Of a DNA stretch of 64,000 nucleotides, positions 35,089 through 43,241 are shown in pieces. This DNA is from Candidatus Mcinerneyibacterium aminivorans (GTDB taxonomy: Bacteria; Macinerneyibacteriota; Macinerneyibacteria; Macinerneyibacteriales; Macinerneyibacteriaceae). Location: positions 60,285 through 124,284 of the forward strand of contig VSIX01000033.1 of assembly GCA_008086245.1 (NCBI GenBank), read 5' to 3'. The notes beneath the pieces are model-generated. The model was given only the letters and a program-made list of their open reading frames with translations. It made no database searches and was not told the DNA's origin. The position numbers and the translations under genes were made by a program. Within the stretch, counting starts at the first letter, position 1. Every line of letters starts with the position of its first letter.

Positions 35089-37458
35089 TTAGCCTTGATT
35101 CATTTCATTAATTTTTCTATCATGGAGAAAATATTTTCTTCTGTTTTTTCTATAAATATTAATTGCTTCTTGTTTATAAGCATTTTCCCCGGTTAACTTC
35201 CACAATTCATAGTAGAGATCTGATCTGAAATAATTATCCTTAAGTTCCGGTATTAAATTTTTAATTTTTAAAATTTTACTTTCCTTCTTTTCTTCAAATA
35301 GTTTTATTTTTTCCGTTTTTAATATATAATAATCTTCCCTTCCAATTTTTTTAGCCAGCTTCATGCTACTATTTAATATTTTAATGGCTTTCTCTGTCCT
35401 GTTCTTTTTATATAATAAATTTACAAGTACAGGAACCGCTTTGAATAATTCAAAGTTATTATTTTTTTTGGCTAATTTATATCCTATTTCTAAATTATTT
35501 AAAGCATTATCAATTTTACCCCTATAATAAAATATTAATCCAAAATAAATATAGGAGTAGGATAATAATTCATTATTGCTTATATCTTTTGAAAGATTTT
35601 TTACACTGCTGAAATATATTGTAGCATTTTTAAAATCGCCAAGTAAAAAATATCTTTTTGCCAGTATAAAATAATTAAAAACCACGAATCTTTGTTTATT
35701 TACCTGCTTAGCTATTTTTAAGGATTCATTAGAAATTTTCAAAGCCAGATCCAGTTTAAACATTTCTAAATATATCAAACATAAATTTATACCAACAAAC
35801 GAAATTCCACGTTTAAAATCCAGATCTTTTGCTTTTTTCATTGCTTTATTTAATTTTTTAATAGCCTGATTATATTCTCTTAGCTCATAATATGCAATTG
35901 ATAAATTAGAGAGCAATATTATTTCCTTATGATACAAATTGGTTTTTCTGGCAAGATTAATACTCTTTTGATAATATTTAAGAGTATCATTATATCTTAA
36001 TTCCTTTTTTGAAATAAATGCCTTTAAATTGTAATAATTTGAAATTAGTAATTTTTTATCTATTTTATTTTTAATTTTTGTTAATTCTGATAAATATTTT
36101 TTTGCCTTTTCTAATTTGTCATTAATATAATAAATAAAAACAATTTCACCCATCCATTGTACATATAAATCCAACCAGTTATTTTTTTTGGCTGATTCTG
36201 CATTTTGCTCCATCTTTTTTAAAATTTCCAGGCCATTTCCAAACTGTCTTTTATAATATAACTTATAAAAGTTTATTTTATTTTTGGCTTTGCTGGTGAA
36301 ATTTTTTTTATCAATTTTATTAATAAACCTGTATCCATCTTTAAATTTATCACTTTTTTTAAAATATTTTAAGATATTATTGATAAGAAGGTTTTCTTTT
36401 TTATTAATATTTTTTTCAAGCTCAAATGCCCTTTTGGATATTTTTAATAGATCTTCATAGGCTTTTAACTTTTCAAAATATGGAATTAATTTATAAATGT
36501 AATTTTTTTCCTTGTTATAATTATTTAAGTTTTTATATATAGAGATTTTTAAATAATAATCATATAATCCCTTTGCAGGTAATTTCTCCAGAGCTCTCAG
36601 TATAATTCCACAGATACTTTTTTCATCACTTTTTGATAATTTTTTAAATAATTTTTTGGGGATTTCTTTATTTAAAACAAAATACATATTCCGATATTTA
36701 TATATAAAATCATTTTTTTTCAGCATTTTATCATAATCAGAATACATGGAATTTTTTATATTCATTTCCTCATATATTTTTTCTATAAACACCTTCGAAA
36801 TAGAATCCCCCAAACAGAGAAATATCTTCAGAGCGAAATTCATATTAATCTTTTCACTTTTCAATTTTTCTGGATTTAACAACTTAATAGTGTCAAATTC
36901 AATATTTTTAATTTTTGTAGTTGAAGATACTATAATTTTAATATTGTTTGAAAAGTTATAATTGATTAAATCTCTAACAATTTTTTTTGACCACTTATCA
37001 AAGTAATCATAATTATCGAATATCAATATTTTGTTCTTTGATTTCTCTAAATAATTTATTAAAGTATTTTTCAATAAATCATATTGATTTTTATAAATCT
37101 GATTTGCACGATACGATTTATTAAAATCCAGCTTGTAATTCCCGATATCAACAGTAAATTTTAGGAATTTAATTATATCTTTAACTTTCCTGCTGCTTAT
37201 ATGAAAGGTATCCTTTAATTTCTTCTCTAAATTATTATCTTTTGTATAATTAAAATTTAGATAATTAATCAGGAATCTAACAATAGGTTCAAAAAACACT
37301 TTTTCACTAACAAATGAATTGGTTCCTACAAAAAGAAAATGATTATTATATTTTGCTTCTAAAAAAGTATAAATATCCTTTTTTTCTATTGAATTATTAC
37401 CAACAAGATTAATTGATTTATTCGTTGTTTCTAAAAGATATTTTTCTGTATTTTTAAT
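35089..37458 (-). CDS. STAND-like TPR protein with decayed ATPase domain (copy 1)
   Basis: This 789-residue paralog of the next gene has the same plan: an ATPase-like module, then a long TPR array (SNLSIAYYELREYNQAIKKL, LIYLEMFKLDLALKISNESL, YIYFGLIFYYRGKIDNALNN). The P-loop position reads GNNSIEKKD, with the second Gly changed to Glu and Ser/Thr to Lys. The Walker B site is better kept (ILIFDNYDYFDKWS). The reading frame can be extended to a TTG at 37488, but that has no ribosome site. A perfect GGAGGA ends six bases before an ATT codon at 37458, and the paralog's ATG aligns there, so I place the start at ATT. Confidence 0.72.
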   Translation of the reverse strand: MKNTEKYLLETTNKSINLVGNNSIEKKDIYTFLEAKYNNHFLFVGTNSFVSEKVFFEPIVRFLINYLNFNYTKDNNLEKKLKDTFHISSRKVKDIIKFLKFTVDIGNYKLDFNKSYRANQIYKNQYDLLKNTLINYLEKSKNKILIFDNYDYFDKWSKKIVRDLINYNFSNNIKIIVSSTTKIKNIEFDTIKLLNPEKLKSEKINMNFALKIFLCLGDSISKVFIEKIYEEMNIKNSMYSDYDKMLKKNDFIYKYRNMYFVLNKEIPKKLFKKLSKSDEKSICGIILRALEKLPAKGLYDYYLKISIYKNLNNYNKEKNYIYKLIPYFEKLKAYEDLLKISKRAFELEKNINKKENLLINNILKYFKKSDKFKDGYRFINKIDKKNFTSKAKNKINFYKLYYKRQFGNGLEILKKMEQNAESAKKNNWLDLYVQWMGEIVFIYYINDKLEKAKKYLSELTKIKNKIDKKLLISNYYNLKAFISKKELRYNDTLKYYQKSINLARKTNLYHKEIILLSNLSIAYYELREYNQAIKKLNKAMKKAKDLDFKRGISFVGINLCLIYLEMFKLDLALKISNESLKIAKQVNKQRFVVFNYFILAKRYFLLGDFKNATIYFSSVKNLSKDISNNELLSYSYIYFGLIFYYRGKIDNALNNLEIGYKLAKKNNNFELFKAVPVLVNLLYKKNRTEKAIKILNSSMKLAKKIGREDYYILKTEKIKLFEEKKESKILKIKNLIPELKDNYFRSDLYYELWKLTGENAYKQEAINIYRKNRRKYFLHDRKINEMNQG

Positions 37459-37470
37459 GACTTTTCCTCC
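37456..37470 (-). promoter_or_regulatory. strong ribosome site before an ATT start codon
   Basis: On the minus strand GGAGGA (37470-37465) is followed by six bases and ATT (37458-37456). No ATG, GTG or TTG occurs at a proper distance. Confidence 0.6.
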
Positions 37471-37500
37471 TACAAAAGCCTTGCTCAAGTTTAATATTTT

Positions 37501-39273
37501 TTACTCTTTAGAAATATTATTTTTTATCTTTTCTTCAGCATATTTTAAAGCTTTTTGTATAAATTTTTTATCAAATTTCATTGTTGGAGACCTGGTTTCA
37601 ACTATTCTTTTAGGAATTTCCATGTTGTTAAAATCAAATCCCTCTCTAAATTTAAAATCAAATTTTTTCTTATAAATTTCTATCCCCAGGTTTTTTATTT
37701 TATCAATCTCATCTTCACATCCAAGAAGGCCAAGACATTTTGAAACAACTTCTTCGGAATATATTTTCCTGGCAAAAAAACACACCACCAGACTTGATAA
37801 AATCTGCCTCCAGGACTCCTCTTCTATTAATTTATCAACAATTTCTTCATGGGTCAAAGATTTATTAGAAAGAATTTTCTGATCAATCGAATACCCCCCG
37901 GAATCAAGATGGCTGTGTCTTGCTCCCAGCATAAACCCCAAATATGCTGCAGGTCCCGTATGATAACCGGGCATTTCATTTTTCCCAAAGGAAAGAGCAT
38001 AATCGTTTCCTCCATATTTTCTGGAAGCATAATACACACCTTTAGATAGATCCTTATAAAATTTATTTGGAGGATTTATAATTTTATCTATTGCTTTAAT
38101 ATATTCAGCATATTCCCCCCATTCAAAAGCTACTCCATCAACCTGATTATCGGTTATAATACCCTTCTTATATGCTTCTGTAGCCCATGCAAGGATTACA
38201 CCTGTGCTCATTCCATCAATACCCACTTCCTCTACAGACTGTATAATTTTTAATACATTATTAGATTTGGATATACCCAGCATAGTTCCCAGAGAATAGA
38301 TAAGTTCATAATCATAGGAAATCATCGATGTTTTATAAAAATAAGGTTCATTTGTATAGGGTTCTCTTAAAGCAGCGATATGAATGCAAGCAACAGGACA
38401 GTGAGCACATGCCAACCTTCTACCAAGATGATGTTTTGCAAAATTTTCCCCGGATATGTTTTCTGCAGTTTCGAAATAGGAAGATTGTAAGTTTCTCGTT
38501 GGTAAAGCTTTTAATTCATTCAATGGGATTACATTTTGAGGGGTGCCCAAATCATGATATTTTTTCATCATTTCTGAGGTAGTAGCTTTGTTAAAAATTT
38601 CATCATAGAGATTTTTATATTTTTTTGAATTTTCAATTTGAATTTCATGTTTTCCGGCAATCATTATCGCTTTTAAATTTTTAGATCCAAATACTGCTCC
38701 CAATCCCAATCTGCCGAAGTGTCTATATGTTTCAGTAATTACAGAGGCAAAAGGAATTTTTTCCTCTCCGGCTCTTCCTATTCTCATTATGGTTCTTAAT
38801 CCAGCAAAATTTTCATTTTCCCTTATTATTTTTCCCACCACTTCACTGCTTTTCATACCCCATAGAGTTGTTGCATCCCTAAAATACACTTTGTTCCCAT
38901 AAATTGCCAGATAAATCGGAATATCACTTTTACCCTTAATCACAATAGCCCCTATATCGGCCATCCTCATAGCAATAGCACTTCTTCCTCCAGCATGGCT
39001 TTCTCCCAAATTTTTGGTCAATGGGGATTTAAACATAGATACTGTTTTCGAAGCAATGGGGAAAATACCGGTTAAGTTTCCTATAGAAAATATTATAGGA
39101 TTATTCTCATCGAATGCATCTATTTCTTCCGGGCATTCTTCATTAAGCAAATTGATCGCAACCCCGCTTCCTCCAATATATTTTTGAAACAAATCTTCTC
39201 TGTGTTTTATTTCATAGGATTTATCTGTTAGGTTAATATACAAAATTTTCTTTAATAATTCATTTTTTTTCAT
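37501..39273 (-). CDS. aor: aldehyde:ferredoxin oxidoreductase (tungsten/molybdopterin)
   Basis: AOR oxidises aldehydes to acids, or runs in reverse, with ferredoxin; the cofactor is a bis-pterin tungsten centre plus a [4Fe-4S] cluster. The sequence shows SPLTKNLGESHAGGRSAIAM and GRLGLGAVFGSKNLKAI (pterin contacts), the cluster motif CAHCPVACIH near residue 293 and the later cluster Cys in SKCLGLLGC. At 590 residues it is full length. GAGGG precedes the ATG. It directly follows a four-cluster ferredoxin gene, its likely electron partner, and is followed by the TPR pair. The aldehyde substrate cannot be told. Confidence 0.94.
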   Translation of the reverse strand: MKKNELLKKILYINLTDKSYEIKHREDLFQKYIGGSGVAINLLNEECPEEIDAFDENNPIIFSIGNLTGIFPIASKTVSMFKSPLTKNLGESHAGGRSAIAMRMADIGAIVIKGKSDIPIYLAIYGNKVYFRDATTLWGMKSSEVVGKIIRENENFAGLRTIMRIGRAGEEKIPFASVITETYRHFGRLGLGAVFGSKNLKAIMIAGKHEIQIENSKKYKNLYDEIFNKATTSEMMKKYHDLGTPQNVIPLNELKALPTRNLQSSYFETAENISGENFAKHHLGRRLACAHCPVACIHIAALREPYTNEPYFYKTSMISYDYELIYSLGTMLGISKSNNVLKIIQSVEEVGIDGMSTGVILAWATEAYKKGIITDNQVDGVAFEWGEYAEYIKAIDKIINPPNKFYKDLSKGVYYASRKYGGNDYALSFGKNEMPGYHTGPAAYLGFMLGARHSHLDSGGYSIDQKILSNKSLTHEEIVDKLIEEESWRQILSSLVVCFFARKIYSEEVVSKCLGLLGCEDEIDKIKNLGIEIYKKKFDFKFREGFDFNNMEIPKRIVETRSPTMKFDKKFIQKALKYAEEKIKNNISKE

Positions 39274-39288
39274 AATGGCCCTCCTTAT

Positions 39289-39681
39289 TTATTTTTCCAA
39301 TTTTAATATGTCATGAGGGCAATAATCCACACAGTAACCGCATTGAATACAAATTACAGGTTTACTATGAACCTCATCCCAAAAAACAGCATCAATTATA
39401 CACGCATCCTGACATGCCCTGCATCCAATACATTTAGCTTTATCCAATATAACTCCTCCCCCTTCTTTGGGAGTTAAAGCTTCAGTGGGACAGGCTCTTG
39501 CACAGGGAGGATTTTTACAGGCCCTGCAAACTATCACTTTAAAACCATTTTCCATTCCTCCATCAGACTTTACCCCTATTGAAGAATTCGACAATCCTGC
39601 ATTTCCGTTTCTGCGTGAGCAGGCAAACATGCAGTTCTGACAACCAACACACCTATTGGTATCCACTACCTTTAATTTCAT
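39289..39681 (-). CDS. 4Fe-4S polyferredoxin, AOR partner
   Basis: The 130-residue protein carries four Cys groups: CVGCQNCMFAC at about 12-22, CRACKNPPCARACP near 52-65, CIGCRACQDACI near 83-94 and CIQCGYCVDYCP near 110-121. This is the dehydrogenase-type four-cluster fold found with aldehyde oxidoreductases and formate-linked enzymes, so it should shuttle electrons between AOR and a cytoplasmic ferredoxin pool. No signal peptide or membrane segment is present. GGGAGG lies before the ATG. It is the first gene of the AOR unit; a clear promoter was not found. Confidence 0.9.
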   Translation of the reverse strand: MKLKVVDTNRCVGCQNCMFACSRRNGNAGLSNSSIGVKSDGGMENGFKVIVCRACKNPPCARACPTEALTPKEGGGVILDKAKCIGCRACQDACIIDAVFWDEVHSKPVICIQCGYCVDYCPHDILKLEK

Positions 39682-39731
39682 ATTCCTCCCTTTAACAACT
39701 CTGCAGCTAAGTTTTTATGAAAAATACTAAT

Positions 39732-40160
39732 CTATTCATTCTGACGATTTTTGTTCCATTCATTATATTTTCTTATATCATTCCCTATCTGTCTCAATAT
39801 AAGACTTAATACAGTAGCATCATCTATAAATCCTAAGCCGGCAATCCAATCCGGTATAATATCAACAGGAACAACAAAGTATAACAACCCTACAACTACC
39901 ATAACCAGAGATTTTTTAGATACATTTTTATACTTTCCAGTAACCCAATCCCTAAATAAACAACAAAACTGCTCTACATTTCTTTTTAGTTTTCCAATCG
40001 GATCATCAGGATATTTTTCATGCATTTTTTTCTCTACATCATATAAAAGCTTATACGATTTTGTAGGGTTTTTTATATAATCATGGGCCTTATCCTTCCA
40101 GTAATCTAACTGATTCTTTTCAAATTCGTTTTCAACTTTATCCTTGTAATATTCCTTCAT
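39732..40160 (-). CDS. DUF1232 (YkvA-like) membrane protein
   Basis: The 142-residue protein has the DUF1232 motif near residues 85-125: VVVGLLYFVVPVDIIPDWI, then GFIDDATVLSLI. The hydrophobic stretch makes one or two membrane spans. The family function is unknown. The N-terminal 80 residues are charged and helical. The ATG at 40160 is chosen because GAGG lies five bases upstream; the frame runs on to a TTG at 40175 without a better site. It lies 50 bases from the ferredoxin gene and may be read with it. Confidence 0.85.
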   Translation of the reverse strand: MKEYYKDKVENEFEKNQLDYWKDKAHDYIKNPTKSYKLLYDVEKKMHEKYPDDPIGKLKRNVEQFCCLFRDWVTGKYKNVSKKSLVMVVVGLLYFVVPVDIIPDWIAGLGFIDDATVLSLILRQIGNDIRKYNEWNKNRQNE

Positions 40161-40189
40161 CATTACCTCAAACAATTACTAATATTTAT

Positions 40190-40217
40190 AGTATAATATA
40201 ATATCTTATTTTGTCAA
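40190..40217 (-). promoter_or_regulatory. promoter of the DUF1232 gene
   Basis: TTGACA at 40217-40212 and TATACT at 40195-40190 are 16 bases apart. The leader is about 23 bases and carries GAGG. Confidence 0.65.
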
Positions 40218-40285
40218 ATACTGTAGAATAAAATATAATAAATAATAATTTTAAAAAGAATAATGAACTGTTATAAATCTAAGTT

Positions 40286-41257
40286 TTAATAACCATGGTC
40301 TATTTCAACCTTATTAACAACTTTTTGATTTATTATAGAATTTAAAATTTTAGATAAATCTGTTATTCTATATTCTTCCCTGTTTTCCACATGGCTTGCC
40401 CTGTGGGGACTGAAAATAAAATTTTCAAATTTGTTAAACGGGTAATCGGCAGGAAATGTATTACTTCTTGAAGCCTTATTTTTAGGATAATTCCACCAGG
40501 TATCAATGGCTGCGCCACCAAGTTTGTCGTTTTCAAGCGCATTAAACAATGCTCTTTGACTTATAATTTCACCTCTCCCCACATTTACAACAAAAACACC
40601 TTTTTTAATAAGATCAAATTCCTTAAAGGAAAAGAAATGAATGGTATCCTTTGTTAAAGGAAGGGAAGAAATAATTATATCAATTTGGGGTAATAAATAT
40701 TTTACTTTATGGGGGGTAAAAACAAATTGCTTATCAGATTCATGTTTTTTAACAGCCAAAACATTCATATTAAAACTTTTAGCAAAATTATGTATTTTTT
40801 TCCCAATAGCACCATGGCCAGCAAGTAATAGATTTTTTCCAAACAAATAATTGCTTAAATTGTTTTCATATCTAAAATTCCAGTTTCCCCGTTTTAATTT
40901 TTCATGTGCCGGTATGATTTTTTTCATTAAAGAAAGCAGAAGAGCCCATGCATGTTCGGCAACAAAAATAGAATTAAAATGTGAATTTAGCAAAATAACA
41001 TTTTTAATTTTTTTAAGATTTTTTCTATCTTTTTCTGGAACACCTGCAAATGGAATAATATAGTACTTTAAATTTCTAAATTTTTCTAAATCATTTTTAT
41101 CAATTCGATGCCCTATTAAACAATTAAATTGCTCATAATTTTTTACTTTATCAAGTTTTTCTTTTGATAAAAATTTGATCTTTATTTGTTTGTTTAATCG
41201 TGCTCTAAAATAATTCTTTAATTTTTTATCATAATCAATCAAACATAATACTTTCAT
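40286..41257 (-). CDS. D-isomer-specific 2-hydroxyacid dehydrogenase
   Basis: The 323-residue enzyme reduces 2-keto acids or oxidises D-2-hydroxyacids with NAD(H). The nucleotide-binding loop is LLAGHGAIGKKI near residue 143-154. The active site has the Arg of VVNVGRGEIIS and the His of FSPHRASH, while the Glu region reads NALENDKLGGAAIDTWW. The N-terminal catalytic domain is short and diverged (KVLCLIDYDKKLKNYF), so the substrate is not recognisable. It appears to be a single-gene unit with its own promoter and an AGGTG ribosome site. Confidence 0.9.
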   Translation of the reverse strand: MKVLCLIDYDKKLKNYFRARLNKQIKIKFLSKEKLDKVKNYEQFNCLIGHRIDKNDLEKFRNLKYYIIPFAGVPEKDRKNLKKIKNVILLNSHFNSIFVAEHAWALLLSLMKKIIPAHEKLKRGNWNFRYENNLSNYLFGKNLLLAGHGAIGKKIHNFAKSFNMNVLAVKKHESDKQFVFTPHKVKYLLPQIDIIISSLPLTKDTIHFFSFKEFDLIKKGVFVVNVGRGEIISQRALFNALENDKLGGAAIDTWWNYPKNKASRSNTFPADYPFNKFENFIFSPHRASHVENREEYRITDLSKILNSIINQKVVNKVEIDHGY

Positions 41258-41296
41258 CCCAGCACCTTTATTTTTTTAGGTTAGTGATTCTCATTA

Positions 41297-41324
41297 ATTT
41301 TACAAAATACTGAAATATTTTCAA
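41297..41324 (-). promoter_or_regulatory. promoter of the 2-hydroxyacid dehydrogenase gene
   Basis: TTGAAA at 41324-41319 and TAAAAT at 41302-41297 are 16 bases apart. About 39 bases follow before the ATG. Confidence 0.5.
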
Positions 41325-41375
41325 TAAATATTTTAGAAATTCTAATGTAATTTGAAAATACTGTATTAAATAATT

Positions 41376-42704
41376 TTAAGTAACATCGTATCTAGCTAGT
41401 TGCTTCAATTGCTGGATATCTTCATAAGTCATTTTTTTCCAATTGCAGGGTACAATTGTTTTATTATGATATAATGGTTCATTTTTTAAGTCATACGGAG
41501 ATACTTTTAAAGCATATGTAAACATTTCCGTATGTGGTACCGGTGAATACTCATTAGGTATAGGTATCAATTTATGAGATTGAATATATTTTATACTTTT
41601 TTTTACATTTTCAAATTTTTGTCCGGGCATACCTGCAATCAAATATATTCTTATTTTTCTTTTATCAATATTTTCTTTTTCTATTATATTAACCGCTTTT
41701 TGAAAATTTTTTCTATCTGTTTTTGATTCCACAAATTTATCCCTAAAAATTGTTTCGAAGCCGAATCTTATATTTTTAAATTCGACCCTTTTCATCAAAT
41801 AAGCTATTTCCCTATCAAAGTAATTTATATGAACTGCATTGGGTAAATGAAAATTTGAATATAGCTGCTCTTCAATAACCCATTTAAAAAAAGGTTTAAA
41901 TAATTTTTTACTATTTAATAAAAGAGCATCATCGTAAAATGCAAAATTTCTTATACCTTTATTATAAAATCTTAAGTATTCCTGTTTTAAAAATTCCAGT
42001 TTTGAACATCGATATTTTTTCTCCAAAAAAGTGCTGCCACAATACGAACAGTTAAAGGGACAGCCAATTGAGAATCTAAAAGGTACATAATTAAGATTGT
42101 CATATGCATCAAATTTTAATTTCAATTTTAATCTTGATTGGGGAAGGTCAACTTTTATATTTAACTCTTCTTTTATTATTTTCTTGATATTAATATAATC
42201 TTTTCTATTTACTATATAATCTACATTTATATTATTTTTTGCATGATTAAACATAAGTTTTGCATATATCCCACCTAATACTATGGGAGTATCTGGATAT
42301 AATTTTTTAAGAAACTTGATAGTATCTTTTATTCCCGGATACCAGTAAGTCATCATTGATGTAACCAGGATTAATTCTGGGTTTTTAATATTTTTTAATT
42401 TTTTTTCAATTATTTTCTCTGAATTGCCGTATCTATAGAATTTCCTGGGAATCTCAACCTGTTTTAAAGAATCCGGGGTTTTTATCTTTTTTCTATAATA
42501 TTTACTACGTCCATCTTTTCTTTTGGAGAGATTTTTAATTTTCTTATCTGGAATTTCATCGTAATATTGATACAGAAAATCTATTAATTCAACATCGATA
42601 TTTTTTGATTTTAACCATGAATATATTTCAATTAATCCAAGAGGCTTGGCCCACAGATCATAGGCTGTATAATCATGTATCCATGGATTCACCAAAAGAA
42701 TCAT
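41376..42704 (-). CDS. B12-binding-domain radical SAM protein
   Basis: The 442-residue protein has an N-terminal cobalamin-binding-like Rossmann region (ILLVNPWIHDYTAYDLWAKP, VLGGIYAKLM) and a radical-SAM core from about residue 205 with the cluster motif CPFNCSYCGS (CxxxCxxC), followed by FAFYDDALLLN, IRFGFETIF and a late IYLIAGMPGQKFENVKKSI. The classic cobalamin-binding DxHxxG motif is not evident, so B12 use is uncertain. The start overlaps the DUF4416 gene by 32 bases, which suggests a joint function. The substrate is unknown. Confidence 0.87.
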   Translation of the reverse strand: MILLVNPWIHDYTAYDLWAKPLGLIEIYSWLKSKNIDVELIDFLYQYYDEIPDKKIKNLSKRKDGRSKYYRKKIKTPDSLKQVEIPRKFYRYGNSEKIIEKKLKNIKNPELILVTSMMTYWYPGIKDTIKFLKKLYPDTPIVLGGIYAKLMFNHAKNNINVDYIVNRKDYINIKKIIKEELNIKVDLPQSRLKLKLKFDAYDNLNYVPFRFSIGCPFNCSYCGSTFLEKKYRCSKLEFLKQEYLRFYNKGIRNFAFYDDALLLNSKKLFKPFFKWVIEEQLYSNFHLPNAVHINYFDREIAYLMKRVEFKNIRFGFETIFRDKFVESKTDRKNFQKAVNIIEKENIDKRKIRIYLIAGMPGQKFENVKKSIKYIQSHKLIPIPNEYSPVPHTEMFTYALKVSPYDLKNEPLYHNKTIVPCNWKKMTYEDIQQLKQLARYDVT

Positions 42705-43233
42705 TATTATTTAATTTCCTTTTATATTTTTCTCTTACCTGGTTAAAAAATTCTATATATTCCTCTTTTTTAAAATCCGGATAAGTCCAATTATATATTC
42801 TGAATGAGTTATCATAAAAATATAATGTTACTTCAGCAAAAATCCCCTTTCCAATATAAATTCTATGACTTCTATCCTTTGTAGTCGCCAGTACCAGCTT
42901 GGGCAGAGCAATGTATCCAGGATCAAGATTAATTTTCCTATTATTTTCTTCATCTCTAAAATACTTTTCCAGCTTATTAGTTTTCAATTTTATATCGGCC
43001 AGCTTTTCTCTTTCAATTAAATTATTAAAAACTATAAATGCTTTTTTTATGTTACTTCCCATCTCATCATTGTAATAATCTGTAACATCAAAATCAATAT
43101 TATGTTTAAATTGAACAGTTTTTCCAAAGTCTTCTTTTAATAATTTTATTGCTTTATTTAAATTATCCTTTTCAGTATATAATATTCCTACAAAAAGCAT
43201 TACCTTTTCAATATTCTTATCAACTTTTCCCAA
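42673..43233 (-). CDS. DUF4416 protein
   Basis: The 186-residue protein fits DUF4416: VMLFVGILYTEKDNLNKAIK, DFDVTDYYNDEMGSNIKKAF, KINLDPGYIALPKLVLATTK and a closing RIYNWTYPDFKKEEYIEFF. The DPGY and LATTKDR motifs are the diagnostic core. No function is known for the family. It is a soluble protein without signal or metal motif. The start is TTG with AGGAG five bases upstream. It sits between transketolase and the B12-type radical-SAM gene and overlaps the latter. Confidence 0.85.
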   Translation of the reverse strand: MGKVDKNIEKVMLFVGILYTEKDNLNKAIKLLKEDFGKTVQFKHNIDFDVTDYYNDEMGSNIKKAFIVFNNLIEREKLADIKLKTNKLEKYFRDEENNRKINLDPGYIALPKLVLATTKDRSHRIYIGKGIFAEVTLYFYDNSFRIYNWTYPDFKKEEYIEFFNQVREKYKRKLNNNDSFGESMDT

Positions 43234-43241
43234 AATATCTC

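Noticed and set aside
37854..38049. Overlapping open frames on both strands inside aor
   Set aside because: They are alternative frames of a well-conserved AOR gene and have no ribosome site or family resemblance.
42120..42180. Cobalamin-binding motif in the radical-SAM gene
   Set aside because: The N-terminal region has the fold-like pattern but no DxHxxG was found, so I do not claim B12 binding.
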